Assembly (NCBI RefSeq): GCF_014204865.1
Contig: NZ_JACHMG010000001.1
Location: 4,490,501-4,554,500 of the forward strand
Length of the DNA: 64,000 nt
Origin: Amycolatopsis jiangsuensis
Lineage (GTDB): Bacteria > Actinomycetota > Actinomycetes > Mycobacteriales > Pseudonocardiaceae
Direction of reading: 5' to 3'
Shown: piece by piece, positions 26,085-34,436 of the stretch
Layout of the letters: every line of letters begins with the position of its first letter
Position numbering within the stretch: the stretch's first letter is position 1
The notes under the pieces: model-generated
Database searches by the model: none
What the model was told of the DNA's origin: nothing
What the model saw: only the letters and a program-made list of their open reading frames with translations
Program-made: the position numbers and the translations under genes

Positions 26085-26687
26085 TCAGGCCCCCGCCTTG
26101 AGCGTGGTGACTGCCGCTTCGGCAACCTTCGTCACCAATGAACAGGGATCGCTGTAGTCCTGCGAGCTCGTTCGGAGACGACTGGAAACGGTCAGAACCT
26201 CGTCGTTCTTGATGCCAACGGCAATCTGGCATCCACCGCTCTTGCGGTCGTCATGAACGGCGGAAAACGCGGCCGGATAACCGGCGACATCGGGCGCCAC
26301 TTCAAAGTAGCCGGCACCGGCATCAATGCTGTTCTCATAGGTGGTGGCCAGCCCACCTTGCCCGGGGAGAAAGCCCAGACCGACGCTGCTGTTGTCGCTG
26401 TCGTTCCAGGTGCACAAGGGTGCGACTGTGCCGCCGCCTTCCCTGTTGCGTACGGCTGCGAATACCTCCGTGACTTGCGCCTGAGTGAGGACAGAGCAAG
26501 GGTGCCGCTCGTATTTCGTGGCGTCCAGCGGATTGGTCACCTGCGGCACCTCGAGCCCAGTACTGGAGGGCGATGCAGGTGCGCCACTCGAACTTGCCGG
26601 GCTGGACGTACCCGGCGTGGCGGAGCAGGCCGTGACAACCAGCAGGAAAAGGCCGACGGCTGCGGCGCGGGTGATGGGTTGGGTCAC
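26085..26687 (-). CDS. DUF3558-like lipoprotein, copy 2
   Basis: This 200-residue paralogue of the gene at 25430 has the lipobox in FLLVVTACSAT, the same linker and the same globular domain (HPCSVLTQAQVTEVFAAVRN). It begins four bases after the stop of a WXG-like gene whose last codons form its ribosome-binding site, so it is translationally linked to that gene. Differences from copy 1 concentrate in the signal peptide, linker and one central loop; the C-terminal 60 residues are nearly the same. Confidence 0.8.
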   Translation of the reverse strand: MTQPITRAAAVGLFLLVVTACSATPGTSSPASSSGAPASPSSTGLEVPQVTNPLDATKYERHPCSVLTQAQVTEVFAAVRNREGGGTVAPLCTWNDSDNSSVGLGFLPGQGGLATTYENSIDAGAGYFEVAPDVAGYPAAFSAVHDDRKSGGCQIAVGIKNDEVLTVSSRLRTSSQDYSDPCSLVTKVAEAAVTTLKAGA

Positions 26688-26691
26688 CGGG

Positions 26692-27177
26692 TCATCCTTG
26701 CTTGTCGAGTCCGTCAGTATTCGCCTGGTCCTGCTGCTCGTATTTGGCGATCGCCTGCTTCAGCTGGTCTGCGTAACCTTGTGCATACGCCTGCTGCTGA
26801 GCGAGGCTGTCGATATAGGCGTCAGCATGCCGGTCGGCGGCCTGCTTTTGTAGCGTGCTGCCCGGATCTTCGGCAGGCTGCGCCACGTTTCGCAACTGCT
26901 GCGCGGTGCCTATCATGTCGTCGAGATCGTCCGCGATGCTCTGCCAATCCGGGAGCAGGGACTTCATCGCGTCGATGTCCATCCTGAAGCCGCCACCGGC
27001 GGCAGCGGCGTTGACCTTGGCGTCCTCGGCGGCGCGCTGCTGGTAGATGTGCGTGCCGGTCGAGTTCATGGCCTCGTTGTACTGCTTGTCCTGCCGGTCA
27101 CGCAGGGCCTGCTCCTCCGGGCTGAGATACCCGGCGCGGCCACTCGGCTGCTCGCTTTCCGCAGACTGCCCACCCAC
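26692..27177 (-). CDS. WXG-like helical protein, possible type VII secretion substrate
   Basis: This 161-residue, alpha-helical, Gln/Ala-rich protein has no signal peptide or membrane helix. The central part (FRMDIDAMKSLLPDWQSIAD followed by helices ending in GYADQLKQAIAKYEQQ) resembles the WXG100-like proteins that Pseudonocardiaceae often encode beside DUF3558 lipoproteins. No exact W-x-G is present. It is followed by two lipoprotein genes and, 110 bases upstream, by a MinD-like ATPase gene in the same direction. Function is not known. Confidence 0.55.
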   Translation of the reverse strand: MGGQSAESEQPSGRAGYLSPEEQALRDRQDKQYNEAMNSTGTHIYQQRAAEDAKVNAAAAGGGFRMDIDAMKSLLPDWQSIADDLDDMIGTAQQLRNVAQPAEDPGSTLQKQAADRHADAYIDSLAQQQAYAQGYADQLKQAIAKYEQQDQANTDGLDKQG

Positions 27178-27287
27178 GACAACGCTCCCCTTTGCCTCGT
27201 GCTCCCGGCAATACTGTCTGCAACTGCCGACACTCCGGCCGAGAGTAATCGGTCAGAACCGCGCGCGGGGGCCGAATGACCCGAAGT

Positions 27288-28583
27288 TCAGCGGTACTGC
27301 TGTCCCCCGAAGCCGTCGGCTACGGTGGCGGCCAGTTCCAGCAGGGCCAAGCGGGTGTCGGCGGCCAGGCGTTCCAGTTCGACTTCCGCGCCTTCTTCCA
27401 GGTGGGGGTCGAACGGGATGCGGCAGACCGAGCGGACCTTCGCGCCGAAGTGCGCGGACAGTTTGTCCAGGTCGACCGAGCTGCCCTTGGGGCGGACCGA
27501 GTTGATCACCACCACCGAGCGTTTCACCAGGTCGCCGTAGCCGTGCGCTTCCAACCAGTCGAGGGTGGCCGACGCGCTGCGTGCGCCGTCGACCGAGCCC
27601 GACGAGACCACCACCAGCGAATCGGCCACGTCGAGGACGCCCTTCATCGCCGAGTGCATCAGGCCGGTGCCGCAGTCGGTGAGCACGATGTTGTAGAAGT
27701 GCTCCAGCAGGTTCACCGTGCGCCGGTAGTCGGTCTCCGAGAACGCCTCCGACACCGCCGGATCCTGTTCGCTGGCAAGGATTTCCAGCCGGCTCGCGCC
27801 CTGTGAGGTGTAGGACCGCACGTCGCTGTAACGGGTGATCTTGTCCGCGTCCCGCAACAGGTGCCGCACCGTCGCGGTGGTCTCGATGGCGATCTTCTGC
27901 GACAGGGTGCCGCGGTCAGGGTTCGCGTCCACGGCCACCACCCGGTCCCCGCGCAGCGACGCGAAAGTGGAACCCAGCGTGGTCGTGGTGGTGGTCTTGC
28001 CGACGCCACCCTTCAGCGACAGCATCGCGATCTTGTAGCAGCCACGCAGGGGCTGGTTGACGCGGGCGATCAGCTCACGACGGCGCGTGTCGGCCGGGCT
28101 CTCGCCGGGATTGATCAGCTTGCCCGAACCCCGGTACAGGACCTTGCGCCAGCCGGACTGCGGGGTGCGCTTCTGCTGCTTGACCAGGTGCGCCGTGGAC
28201 AGCTCGTCCGGCCCCGGCGCCCCACCGGGCTGCGGCAACCCAGGCGGCGGACCCGGCTGACCCGACTGACCCGGCGGCGGACCCGGGTTCGGCACCGCCC
28301 CCGGCGGTGACTGCTGGTAACCCGGCGGGTACCCCGGCTCGGGCTGCAACGGCGGCAGGTTCTGGTCGTACCCGCCCGGCTGCGGGTAGCCCTGCGGCTG
28401 CGCGGCACCGGGCGGCGTGGCGTACGGGTTCGGCTGGACGACCTGCGTCGGCTGCGCGTCGTAGGGTCCGCTGCCCGGGTGCGGCGCCGAATCGGTGCGC
28501 TGCTCGGAGAACAGCTCGGCCGCCGGTTCCTGGGCCTGCTCGGGCTGCGGCCCCCCGGCAGCCTCTTCACTGGGTCCGGTCAC
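27288..28583 (-). CDS. MinD/ParA-like ATPase with proline-rich N-terminus (Rv0530-like)
   Basis: This 431-residue protein has a disordered N-terminus rich in P, G and Q (about 1-125) and a deviant-Walker ATPase domain. The Walker A is SLKGGVGKTTTTTTLGS near residue 190, and the Walker A' Asp is in VVAVDANPDRGTL. The layout is that of the type VII secretion-associated ATPases EspI and Rv0530, and in M. tuberculosis Rv0530 also adjoins the ccs genes as it does here. A role in ESX secretion is therefore possible but unproved; generic ParA-like positioning is an alternative. Confidence 0.75.
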   Translation of the reverse strand: MTGPSEEAAGGPQPEQAQEPAAELFSEQRTDSAPHPGSGPYDAQPTQVVQPNPYATPPGAAQPQGYPQPGGYDQNLPPLQPEPGYPPGYQQSPPGAVPNPGPPPGQSGQPGPPPGLPQPGGAPGPDELSTAHLVKQQKRTPQSGWRKVLYRGSGKLINPGESPADTRRRELIARVNQPLRGCYKIAMLSLKGGVGKTTTTTTLGSTFASLRGDRVVAVDANPDRGTLSQKIAIETTATVRHLLRDADKITRYSDVRSYTSQGASRLEILASEQDPAVSEAFSETDYRRTVNLLEHFYNIVLTDCGTGLMHSAMKGVLDVADSLVVVSSGSVDGARSASATLDWLEAHGYGDLVKRSVVVINSVRPKGSSVDLDKLSAHFGAKVRSVCRIPFDPHLEEGAEVELERLAADTRLALLELAATVADGFGGQQYR

Positions 28584-28664
28584 CGTGCCAACCTCCCGCG
28601 TCTGTCGAGTACCCCGAGGACGACGGTAGTCGCAGAAGCCGGGAGGGATCCGGTGGACCCCCGC

Positions 28665-29648
28665 TCAGTTCACCCCTGCGTAGGAGTGCAGTCCGGCAGT
28701 CACCAGGTTGACGAAGAACAGGTTGAAGATCGTCGCCGCGAACCCGACGACGTTGATCACCGCCGCACGGGTTCCCCGCCAGCCCGCGGTGGCCCGCGAG
28801 TGCAGATAGGCGGCGTAGATCACCCACGCGATGAAGGCCACCGTCTCCTTCGGGTCCCAGCCCCAGAACCGGCCCCACGCCGCCTCGGCCCACACCGCGC
28901 CGCACAGCACGCCGAAGGTGAAGATCGGGAACGCGACGATGGTCGCCCGGTAGGAGATCCGGTCCAGCACGTCGGCGGCGGGCAGCTTCGGACCGAACTT
29001 CGGGAACTTCGCCGAGTCACGGTCGTGGGCGGTGCGGAACAGGTACAGCACGCTCGCCACACCGGGCACCAGGAACACACCCGAGCCGATGATCGCCGCC
29101 GACACGTGGATGTAGAGCCAGTAGGACTGCAGTGCGGGCACCACCGGCGCGGCCACCGTGTAGAGCAGCGTGCCGTTGATGAACATCAGGATCACGACCG
29201 GCGTCAGCAGGAAGCCGGTGAGGTGGCGGACCGGGAACTTCCGGATCACGACGAGCCAGGCGACGACGGTGATGAAGGTGACCGCCATGCCGTACTCGTA
29301 CATGTTGCCCCACGGCGCGCGGTGCACCGCGAGGCCACGCAGCACGATCGCGGCCAGCTGCAGCACCGCGCCGAGCACCAGCAGCGCCGCGCCCATCCGG
29401 CCGATCCGCTCCGCGCGGCCGACCGCCTTCGGCGGCTCGGGGGTGGCCGGGAGGTCGGCGTCCTCCAGCTCGACGTCCGGGCCGCCCGCACCGGCCAGCA
29501 CCTTGTGCCGGCTGCGTTCGGCGGCCCGCCGGCCCTTCGCCCCGAAGGCCTGTTCGAACAGCGAGAGGAGCAGCGCCAGCACATAGATCGCCACCGTGGT
29601 GGTGTAGAGCAGGTCGCTGTACTGCGAGAGCGTCTCGTTGATCTCCAT
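28665..29648 (-). CDS. ccsB: Cytochrome c biogenesis protein CcsB (heme handling)
   Basis: This 327-residue integral membrane protein of system II cytochrome c maturation transports and attaches heme with ResB. The heme-binding WWD-type motif AAWGRFWGWDPKETVAFIAW is near residue 260, with about eight helices. The ATG at 29648 shares one base with the resB stop (TGATG). It is called ccsA in mycobacteria. The MinD-like gene follows 81 bases downstream. Confidence 0.92.
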   Translation of the reverse strand: MEINETLSQYSDLLYTTTVAIYVLALLLSLFEQAFGAKGRRAAERSRHKVLAGAGGPDVELEDADLPATPEPPKAVGRAERIGRMGAALLVLGAVLQLAAIVLRGLAVHRAPWGNMYEYGMAVTFITVVAWLVVIRKFPVRHLTGFLLTPVVILMFINGTLLYTVAAPVVPALQSYWLYIHVSAAIIGSGVFLVPGVASVLYLFRTAHDRDSAKFPKFGPKLPAADVLDRISYRATIVAFPIFTFGVLCGAVWAEAAWGRFWGWDPKETVAFIAWVIYAAYLHSRATAGWRGTRAAVINVVGFAATIFNLFFVNLVTAGLHSYAGVN

Positions 29649-31255
29649 CAGCTGCCTTTCCGGCCCGTGACCAGCCGTTCGCTGATCCGCTGGAACTCTT
29701 CGCCATACCCGGCTTGGTCCGTGCGCGCGAGCCCGGCGACCTCGATCACGGTACCCGCGTGGTCCTCGTCACCCGGGCGCACCCGTACCCACACCCGGCG
29801 CCGCTTGACCAGCAGGGACGCCCCCAGCCCCGCGAACATCACGATGGCGAAGCCGAGCACGTACCCCTGCGTGGGGTCGTGCGAGATCTGCAGGTTCACC
29901 CACCGGTTGACGCCGTCGAAGCGGATCCGGGTGCCGTCGTCGAGCTTCAACTCCTGCCCGACCGCGAGGTTCTGCCGGGCGACGCGCTTGAGCCGCCCGT
30001 CGGCCACCCGCGACTGGTCGACCTCGAACACCGACTGCCCGCGGCCGGCGTCCAATCCGAGGTCGCCGCGCAGCACGTCGACCGCCACCATCGGGTTGTT
30101 CAGCTGCGGTGCGCTGGACGTGAGCACCCCGCCGTGCACGAACGAGGTCGGCGCGAGCAGTCCGGTGATCGCCAGTTGCCGGGTTCGCCGCTGGATTTCG
30201 TCGGTGACGCCGGGCGGATCGAACTTGGTGGCACCGTCGGACAGCATGGTGGCCTGGTTGCTGTAGCGCCATTGGGTGTTCTGGGTGCGCTGCTGCCCGT
30301 CCGGGAAGGTCACCGTGAACCGCGGCGAATATCCGTTGCCCAGCAAGTACACCCGGTCGCCCGCGGTCCGCAGTGGATCGTTGACCTGCAGGTTGTAGGG
30401 CTTCCAGGTATCGGTCTGCAGATCTTCGCCGGACTGGTACTGGATGTTCGAGTGGTAGTAGTCGGCTTCGCCGGAGGGCGCGTAGTGCGCGGTGAAGTCG
30501 TCGACCTGCACGCAGAACGGGTCAAGGTGCGTGCCGTCGACGGTGAGGCCCGCCTCGAACGAGTCGTAGTTGTAGATGCCGGAATTGCAGAACTGGCCGC
30601 CGTCGGCCTGCACGATGACCTGGCCCTCGTAGCTGTAGAGCTTGCCGAGGGCGAAGAAGATGATCAGGCCGAGCATTCCGAAGTGGAACAGCAGGTTGCC
30701 GGTCTCGCGCAGGTATCCGCGCTCGGCGGAGACGCTGAACCCGCCGTCTTCTTCGTCGCGCTCGACCTTCCGCCAGCCGGACAGCTGCTTGCGCACGTCC
30801 TCGCGGATCGTCTCCGGCGTACGCGAGGTGCGTGCGATGCGGTGGTGCGGCATCCGCGCGAGCCTGCGCGGCGTCAGCACCGGCTTGGCCCGCATCTGCT
30901 TGACGTACTCGAAGCTGCGCGGCGTGAGGCAGCCGACGAGCGAGATCATCAGCAGCAGGTAGATCGCGGAGAACCAGACGCTGGAGTAGACGTCGAAGAA
31001 CTCCAGCTTGTCCAGCAGCGTTCCCCACCAGCCGTGCGCGGAGATGTACTCGTCGACCTTGCCGACGTTCAGCCGCCGCTGCGGCAGCAGGGCGCCGGGC
31101 AGCGCGGCGAGCGCGAGCAGGAACAACAGCACCAGCGCGGTGCGCATCGAGGTGAGCCCGCGCCAGGTGTTGCGCAGGAAGGCCAGCACCTGCCGGCCGC
31201 GCGAGGGCCGGTACGGGTGCCGCGGGTTCTCCGGCGGTGCTTCGGTCGTGGTCAC
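29648..31255 (-). CDS. resB: Cytochrome c biogenesis protein ResB
   Basis: This 535-residue ResB/Ccs1 protein has three N-terminal helices (about 37-57, 85-105 and 183-205), a large extracytoplasmic domain and a final helix (GYVLGFAIVMFAGLGASLLV), the family topology. It partners CcsB in delivering heme to apocytochromes. GTG 31255 overlaps the ccdA stop (GTGA), fixing the start; the frame is open further upstream but overlaps ccdA. Length is normal. Confidence 0.92.
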   Translation of the reverse strand: MTTTEAPPENPRHPYRPSRGRQVLAFLRNTWRGLTSMRTALVLLFLLALAALPGALLPQRRLNVGKVDEYISAHGWWGTLLDKLEFFDVYSSVWFSAIYLLLMISLVGCLTPRSFEYVKQMRAKPVLTPRRLARMPHHRIARTSRTPETIREDVRKQLSGWRKVERDEEDGGFSVSAERGYLRETGNLLFHFGMLGLIIFFALGKLYSYEGQVIVQADGGQFCNSGIYNYDSFEAGLTVDGTHLDPFCVQVDDFTAHYAPSGEADYYHSNIQYQSGEDLQTDTWKPYNLQVNDPLRTAGDRVYLLGNGYSPRFTVTFPDGQQRTQNTQWRYSNQATMLSDGATKFDPPGVTDEIQRRTRQLAITGLLAPTSFVHGGVLTSSAPQLNNPMVAVDVLRGDLGLDAGRGQSVFEVDQSRVADGRLKRVARQNLAVGQELKLDDGTRIRFDGVNRWVNLQISHDPTQGYVLGFAIVMFAGLGASLLVKRRRVWVRVRPGDEDHAGTVIEVAGLARTDQAGYGEEFQRISERLVTGRKGS

Positions 31256-32025
31256 AACGGCAGCTCGAGATCGGAGGCGACGGAATTGCGCAGCCAGCCC
31301 ATGACATCTCCCCACAATCCGGTGACCAGCAGGACGCCGACGACCAGCAGCAGCCCGCCCCCGATCAGCTGCACGCGGCGGCCGTTGCGGCGGAGCCAGT
31401 CGGTGGCCCGCACGGCCCAGCGGGCGCCGAGGGCGAGCAGCAGGAATGGCAGGCCGAGGCCCAGGCAGTAGACGAGCACCAGCAGGTACCCGCGCGCCGC
31501 GGCCCCGCCGGTGGCGCTGGCGAGGCTGGTGACCGCCGACAGCGTGGGCCCGATGCACGGCGTCCAGCCGAGCCCGAACACCGCACCGAGCACCGGCGCG
31601 CCCCACAGCCCGCCACCGGGCACGCGGTGCGAGCGGAACTCGCGCTGCAGCCCGGGAATCCAGCCGAGGAAGACCAGCGCCATGGCGATGGTCAGCACCC
31701 CGCCGATGCGTTGCAGGAGGTCCTGGTTGACCAGCAGCGTGTCGGCGAGCCAGACGAGCGTGCCCAGCGTCGCGACGAACACCACGGTGAACCCGAGCAC
31801 GAACAGGCCCGCCGCGCCGAGCACGGCGTAGCGGCCCTTCTTGCGGTCCTCACCGGCCCGCACCGCCGGGGCGTCCGCGCCGACCAGCGCCGCGAGGTAG
31901 GCCAGGTAACCCGGCACCAGCGGCACCACGCACGGCGACGCGAACGAGATCGCGCCCGCCACCAGCGCCACGCCCGCGGCGAGCAGCAGCGGTCCGGAGA
32001 TCGCCAGCTCGGACACGGAGTTCAC
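31252..32025 (-). CDS. ccdA: Cytochrome c biogenesis protein CcdA (thiol-disulfide transporter)
   Basis: This 257-residue six-helix membrane protein passes reducing equivalents outward to keep apocytochrome heme-site cysteines reduced. The two redox cysteines are visible in FASPCVVPLVPGY (helix 1) and LGWTPCIGPTLSAV (helix 4). The stop overlaps resB. Upstream, where mycobacteria have the TlpA-like gene directly, an unrelated plus-strand gene intervenes; ccdA must then rely on its own promoter within 32026-32235. Confidence 0.93.
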   Translation of the reverse strand: MNSVSELAISGPLLLAAGVALVAGAISFASPCVVPLVPGYLAYLAALVGADAPAVRAGEDRKKGRYAVLGAAGLFVLGFTVVFVATLGTLVWLADTLLVNQDLLQRIGGVLTIAMALVFLGWIPGLQREFRSHRVPGGGLWGAPVLGAVFGLGWTPCIGPTLSAVTSLASATGGAAARGYLLVLVYCLGLGLPFLLLALGARWAVRATDWLRRNGRRVQLIGGGLLLVVGVLLVTGLWGDVMGWLRNSVASDLELPL

Positions 32026-32172
32026 GTACCTGAGGGTAGGCAGTGAGCTGGGTGTGAGACCGGCGGGTCCGGTTCACGGGACCTACGCCACGCCCGTGCG
32101 GGACCTTCGTCCCGGCCGGGATCTCCGGGAATCTCGTCACGATCACGACACCTGGGCCGGCGCCGCTCCTCG

Positions 32173-32215
32173 TTGACAAGTGGAGCATACTTTTTGAGGT
32201 GGAGACAGTCTCCAC
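32173..32215. promoter_or_regulatory. Promoter-like and palindromic operator before the KPR-like gene
   Basis: TTGACA lies at 32173-32178. Further on, GTGGAGACAGTCTCCAC (32199-32215) is a perfect 7-3-7 inverted repeat whose half-site also appears as AAGTGGAG at 32178-32185. Such a site suits a TetR-type dimeric repressor, but no regulator gene lies beside it. A -10 at standard spacing from TTGACA is not convincing. Confidence 0.55.
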
Positions 32216-32235
32216 TTCGTCCTCGGAGGTGCGGC

Positions 32236-33192
32236 GTGAAAGTCCTCATGTTCGGCCGGGGCGTGATCGCCGCCAGCTACGGCTGGGCCCTGCACCAGGC
32301 AGGACACGAGGTCGAGTTCTACGTCCGGCCGGGCCGCGCAGCGGCGTACGGGGACGCGATGGACCTCGAACTGCTCGATCTGCGGCGCCGGACGCTGGGC
32401 GAGCGCGTCGTCGCGAAGTGGCCGGTGCGTTACCGCGAGGCACTGGCACCGGACCACGACTTCGACCTGATCGTGCTGAGCGTGCCGCACTACCACCTCA
32501 CCGAGGCGGCGGACTTCCTGGCGCCGCGCATCGGCAACGCCACCGTGCTGGTCTTCGGCAACGTCTGGGACGAGCCGACGGCCGCGATCGGCGACCTCCC
32601 CCTTGCCCAGGTCGCCTGGGGATTTCCCCAAGCGGGCGGCGGTTTCGGCGAGGACGGCGTGCTCCGCACGGTGCTGCTGCGGTCGGTCGTGTTCGGCACC
32701 TTCGGCAGGCCGCCGACCGAATGCGAGCGGACCGCGCGCCGGGCGTTCGGCGAGGCCGGCTTCCGGATCACGGAGAAGACCGATTTCCGCGGCTGGCTGT
32801 GGCTCCATTTCGTGTCGAACGCCGGCCTGCACTCGCAGGGCGTACGGCTGGGCTCGCTGGCCAGGCTGGCCGGGTCGACCGCCGACCTGCGCGAGGCGGT
32901 GCGGACCGGCCGCGAGCTTCTGCCCCTCATCGAGGCGCGGGGCGTCGACCTCGAACGCCATCGTGGCCAGGTGCGGCAGCTTCGCGCGCCCAGCTGGCTG
33001 ACGGCCCGCCTGCTCGCGTGGTTGACCGTCCACTTCGAGCCGGTGCGGGCGAATTTCGCGGCGCACTCCGACCCCGCGGCCCGGGAGCCGCGGGAGATCT
33101 GCCGGGACACCCTGGCCGAGGCACGGCGGCTGGGCATCGCGGTACCGCGGCTGGAGGCGGCGGAACCGGAGTGGCGGCCGGCGACCGGGTGA
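32236..33192 (+). CDS. Ketopantoate reductase-family oxidoreductase
   Basis: This 318-residue protein starts VKVLMFGRGVIAASYGWAL, the Rossmann GxGxxG region of the ApbA/PanE family. The central FDLIVLSVPHYH strand and the C-terminal helical domain (about residues 180-310) also fit. It is diverged from PanE proper, so pantoate synthesis is unlikely to be its role. GGAGG precedes GTG 32236. It lies on the strand opposite to its neighbours and separates ccdA from the TlpA-like gene, which normally adjoin. It ends one base from the convergent TlpA-like stop. Confidence 0.75.
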   Translation: MKVLMFGRGVIAASYGWALHQAGHEVEFYVRPGRAAAYGDAMDLELLDLRRRTLGERVVAKWPVRYREALAPDHDFDLIVLSVPHYHLTEAADFLAPRIGNATVLVFGNVWDEPTAAIGDLPLAQVAWGFPQAGGGFGEDGVLRTVLLRSVVFGTFGRPPTECERTARRAFGEAGFRITEKTDFRGWLWLHFVSNAGLHSQGVRLGSLARLAGSTADLREAVRTGRELLPLIEARGVDLERHRGQVRQLRAPSWLTARLLAWLTVHFEPVRANFAAHSDPAAREPREICRDTLAEARRLGIAVPRLEAAEPEWRPATG

Positions 33193-33193
33193 G

Positions 33194-33775
33194 CTACTTC
33201 TCGTCGACGAGCTTCCGCACCAGCGGCGTGAGGTCCGACGACAGCACCGTGCGCAGGAACACCGCCGCCACCCGGTGCTGTTTGTCCAGCACGATCGTGG
33301 ACGGGATGATGTTGCGCGGATATCCGGAGAGCCGCAGCAGCACGCGGCCGGAGGGATCCCAGATGGACGGGTAGGTCAGCGCACGGTCCCGCACGAAGTC
33401 CTGTGCCACCTCGCGGGCCGGATCCCGCACGTCCAGCCCGATCAGCGCGCCGCCGAGCGGCTGGATCTCCTTGCTCGCCTTCTCCAGCTCCGGCGATTCC
33501 GAACGGCACGGGCCGCACCACTGGCCCCACAGGTTGATCACCACCGGCTTGCCGGGGAAATCCTCGATCGAGAGCTGCTTGCCCTCGTGCATCAGATCGT
33601 CACCGGCCAGCGTGGGTGCCTTCTGCCGCTGGTCGATCGGGTAGGTGATGTCGACCTGGCCACCCGGCGAGACGAACGTGAACGTGCCGCCCTGCTCCAC
33701 CGCGTCCTTGCCGGTCGAGCAGCCGGCCACGACGAGCGCGGCCGCCAGCAGCACCCCGATCGCCCGCTGCTTCAT
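33194..33775 (-). CDS. TlpA/ResA-like thioredoxin lipoprotein
   Basis: This 193-residue exported lipoprotein (lipobox in AALVVAGCSTG) has a thioredoxin domain whose active site is WGQWCGPCRSE near residue 87. It probably takes electrons from CcdA to reduce apocytochrome c cysteines, as ResA does. In mycobacteria the equivalent (Rv0526) sits next to ccdA. The ATG at 33775 overlaps the histidine phosphatase stop (ATGA). Confidence 0.9.
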   Translation of the reverse strand: MKQRAIGVLLAAALVVAGCSTGKDAVEQGGTFTFVSPGGQVDITYPIDQRQKAPTLAGDDLMHEGKQLSIEDFPGKPVVINLWGQWCGPCRSESPELEKASKEIQPLGGALIGLDVRDPAREVAQDFVRDRALTYPSIWDPSGRVLLRLSGYPRNIIPSTIVLDKQHRVAAVFLRTVLSSDLTPLVRKLVDEK

Positions 33776-34398
33776 GCGCCGGTCACCTTCGGATCGGTGC
33801 TGCCCGCGGGCTCGCTGTAGACGATCTCGATCAGCTCTTCGCCGTCGAACACCAGGCTGGTCAGCGACGCGAGTGAGCACTGCCGCTGCCGCGGGTCGTG
33901 CCACATCCGCTTGCCCTCCAGGAACCGCCGCAGCGTCCAGATCGGCAGCTGGTGTGACACGCACAGCGCTTCGCGGCCTTCGGCCTTCTCGCGCGCACGG
34001 TGCACCGCGCCGACCATGCGGTGTGCGATCTCCACGTACGGCTCGCCCCACGACGGCTTGAACGGGTTCACCAGGTGCGGCCACGCCTTCGGCTGCCGCA
34101 GCGCGCCGTCGCCTACTGCCACGCGCTGGCCTTCGAAGATGTTCGCCGCCTCGATCAACCCCTCGTCGGTGGCGATGTCGAGGCGATGCCCCGCCGCGAT
34201 CGGCGCGGCGGTCTCCTGCGCACGTTGAAGCGGCGAAGCGACCACGTACGCGAGGTCATGGCCCGCGACAGCCTCGGCGACGGTGAGGGCCTGCCGCTGT
34301 CCACGTTCGGACAGCCGGTAGTTCGGCAGCCGGCCGTAAAGGATCTTGTCCGGGTTGTGAACCTCACCGTGGCGCAGCATGTGCACGACCGTTGTCAT
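33772..34398 (-). CDS. Histidine phosphatase (phosphoglycerate mutase-like)
   Basis: This 208-residue branch-1 histidine phosphatase has the phospho-histidine motif MLRHGEVHNP at residues 7-16, the second arginine region in VVASPLQRAQET, and the second catalytic His in CVSHQLPIWTL near residue 148. Its substrate is unknown; gene order matches Rv0525 between hemL and the TlpA-like gene. The start codon overlaps the stop of a 13-codon ORF. Confidence 0.85.
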   Translation of the reverse strand: MTTVVHMLRHGEVHNPDKILYGRLPNYRLSERGQRQALTVAEAVAGHDLAYVVASPLQRAQETAAPIAAGHRLDIATDEGLIEAANIFEGQRVAVGDGALRQPKAWPHLVNPFKPSWGEPYVEIAHRMVGAVHRAREKAEGREALCVSHQLPIWTLRRFLEGKRMWHDPRQRQCSLASLTSLVFDGEELIEIVYSEPAGSTDPKVTGA

Positions 34399-34436
34399 GA
34401 CGCCTCCGCGGGAAAAAGTACGTCAGCGGTGGTCAC
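34395..34436 (-). CDS. 13-residue mini-ORF between hemL and the histidine phosphatase
   Basis: GTG 34436 overlaps the hemL stop (GTGA) and the TGA at 34397-34395 overlaps the next ATG (ATGA). The deduced peptide is [13 protein letters not shown]. The GGAGG within its last codons (GCGGAGGCG) is the ribosome-binding site of the following gene. Two more ORFs of the same length and pattern occur at 59787 and 59825, which argues against chance. Translation is not demonstrated. Confidence 0.5.
   Translation of the reverse strand: MTTADVLFPAEAS

Larger units (their letters stand above)
25428..26737. repeat. Tandem duplication of about 655 bases (lipoprotein gene pair)
   Basis: The segment 25428-26082 and the segment 26083-26737 are homologous end to end. 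GTG starts (26032 and 26687) and stops (25430 and 26085) are both exactly 655 bases apart. The unit includes the last codons of the upstream gene (ACTCGACAAGCAAGGATGAC against GCTCGAGAAGCAAGGATGAC), which carry the ribosome-binding site for the lipoprotein. Copy 1 therefore kept its translation signal. Confidence 0.9.

Noticed and set aside
34352..34372. TTGTGAAC half-site resembling a Rex operator
   Set aside because: It lies within the histidine phosphatase coding sequence and lacks the second half (TTCACAA).
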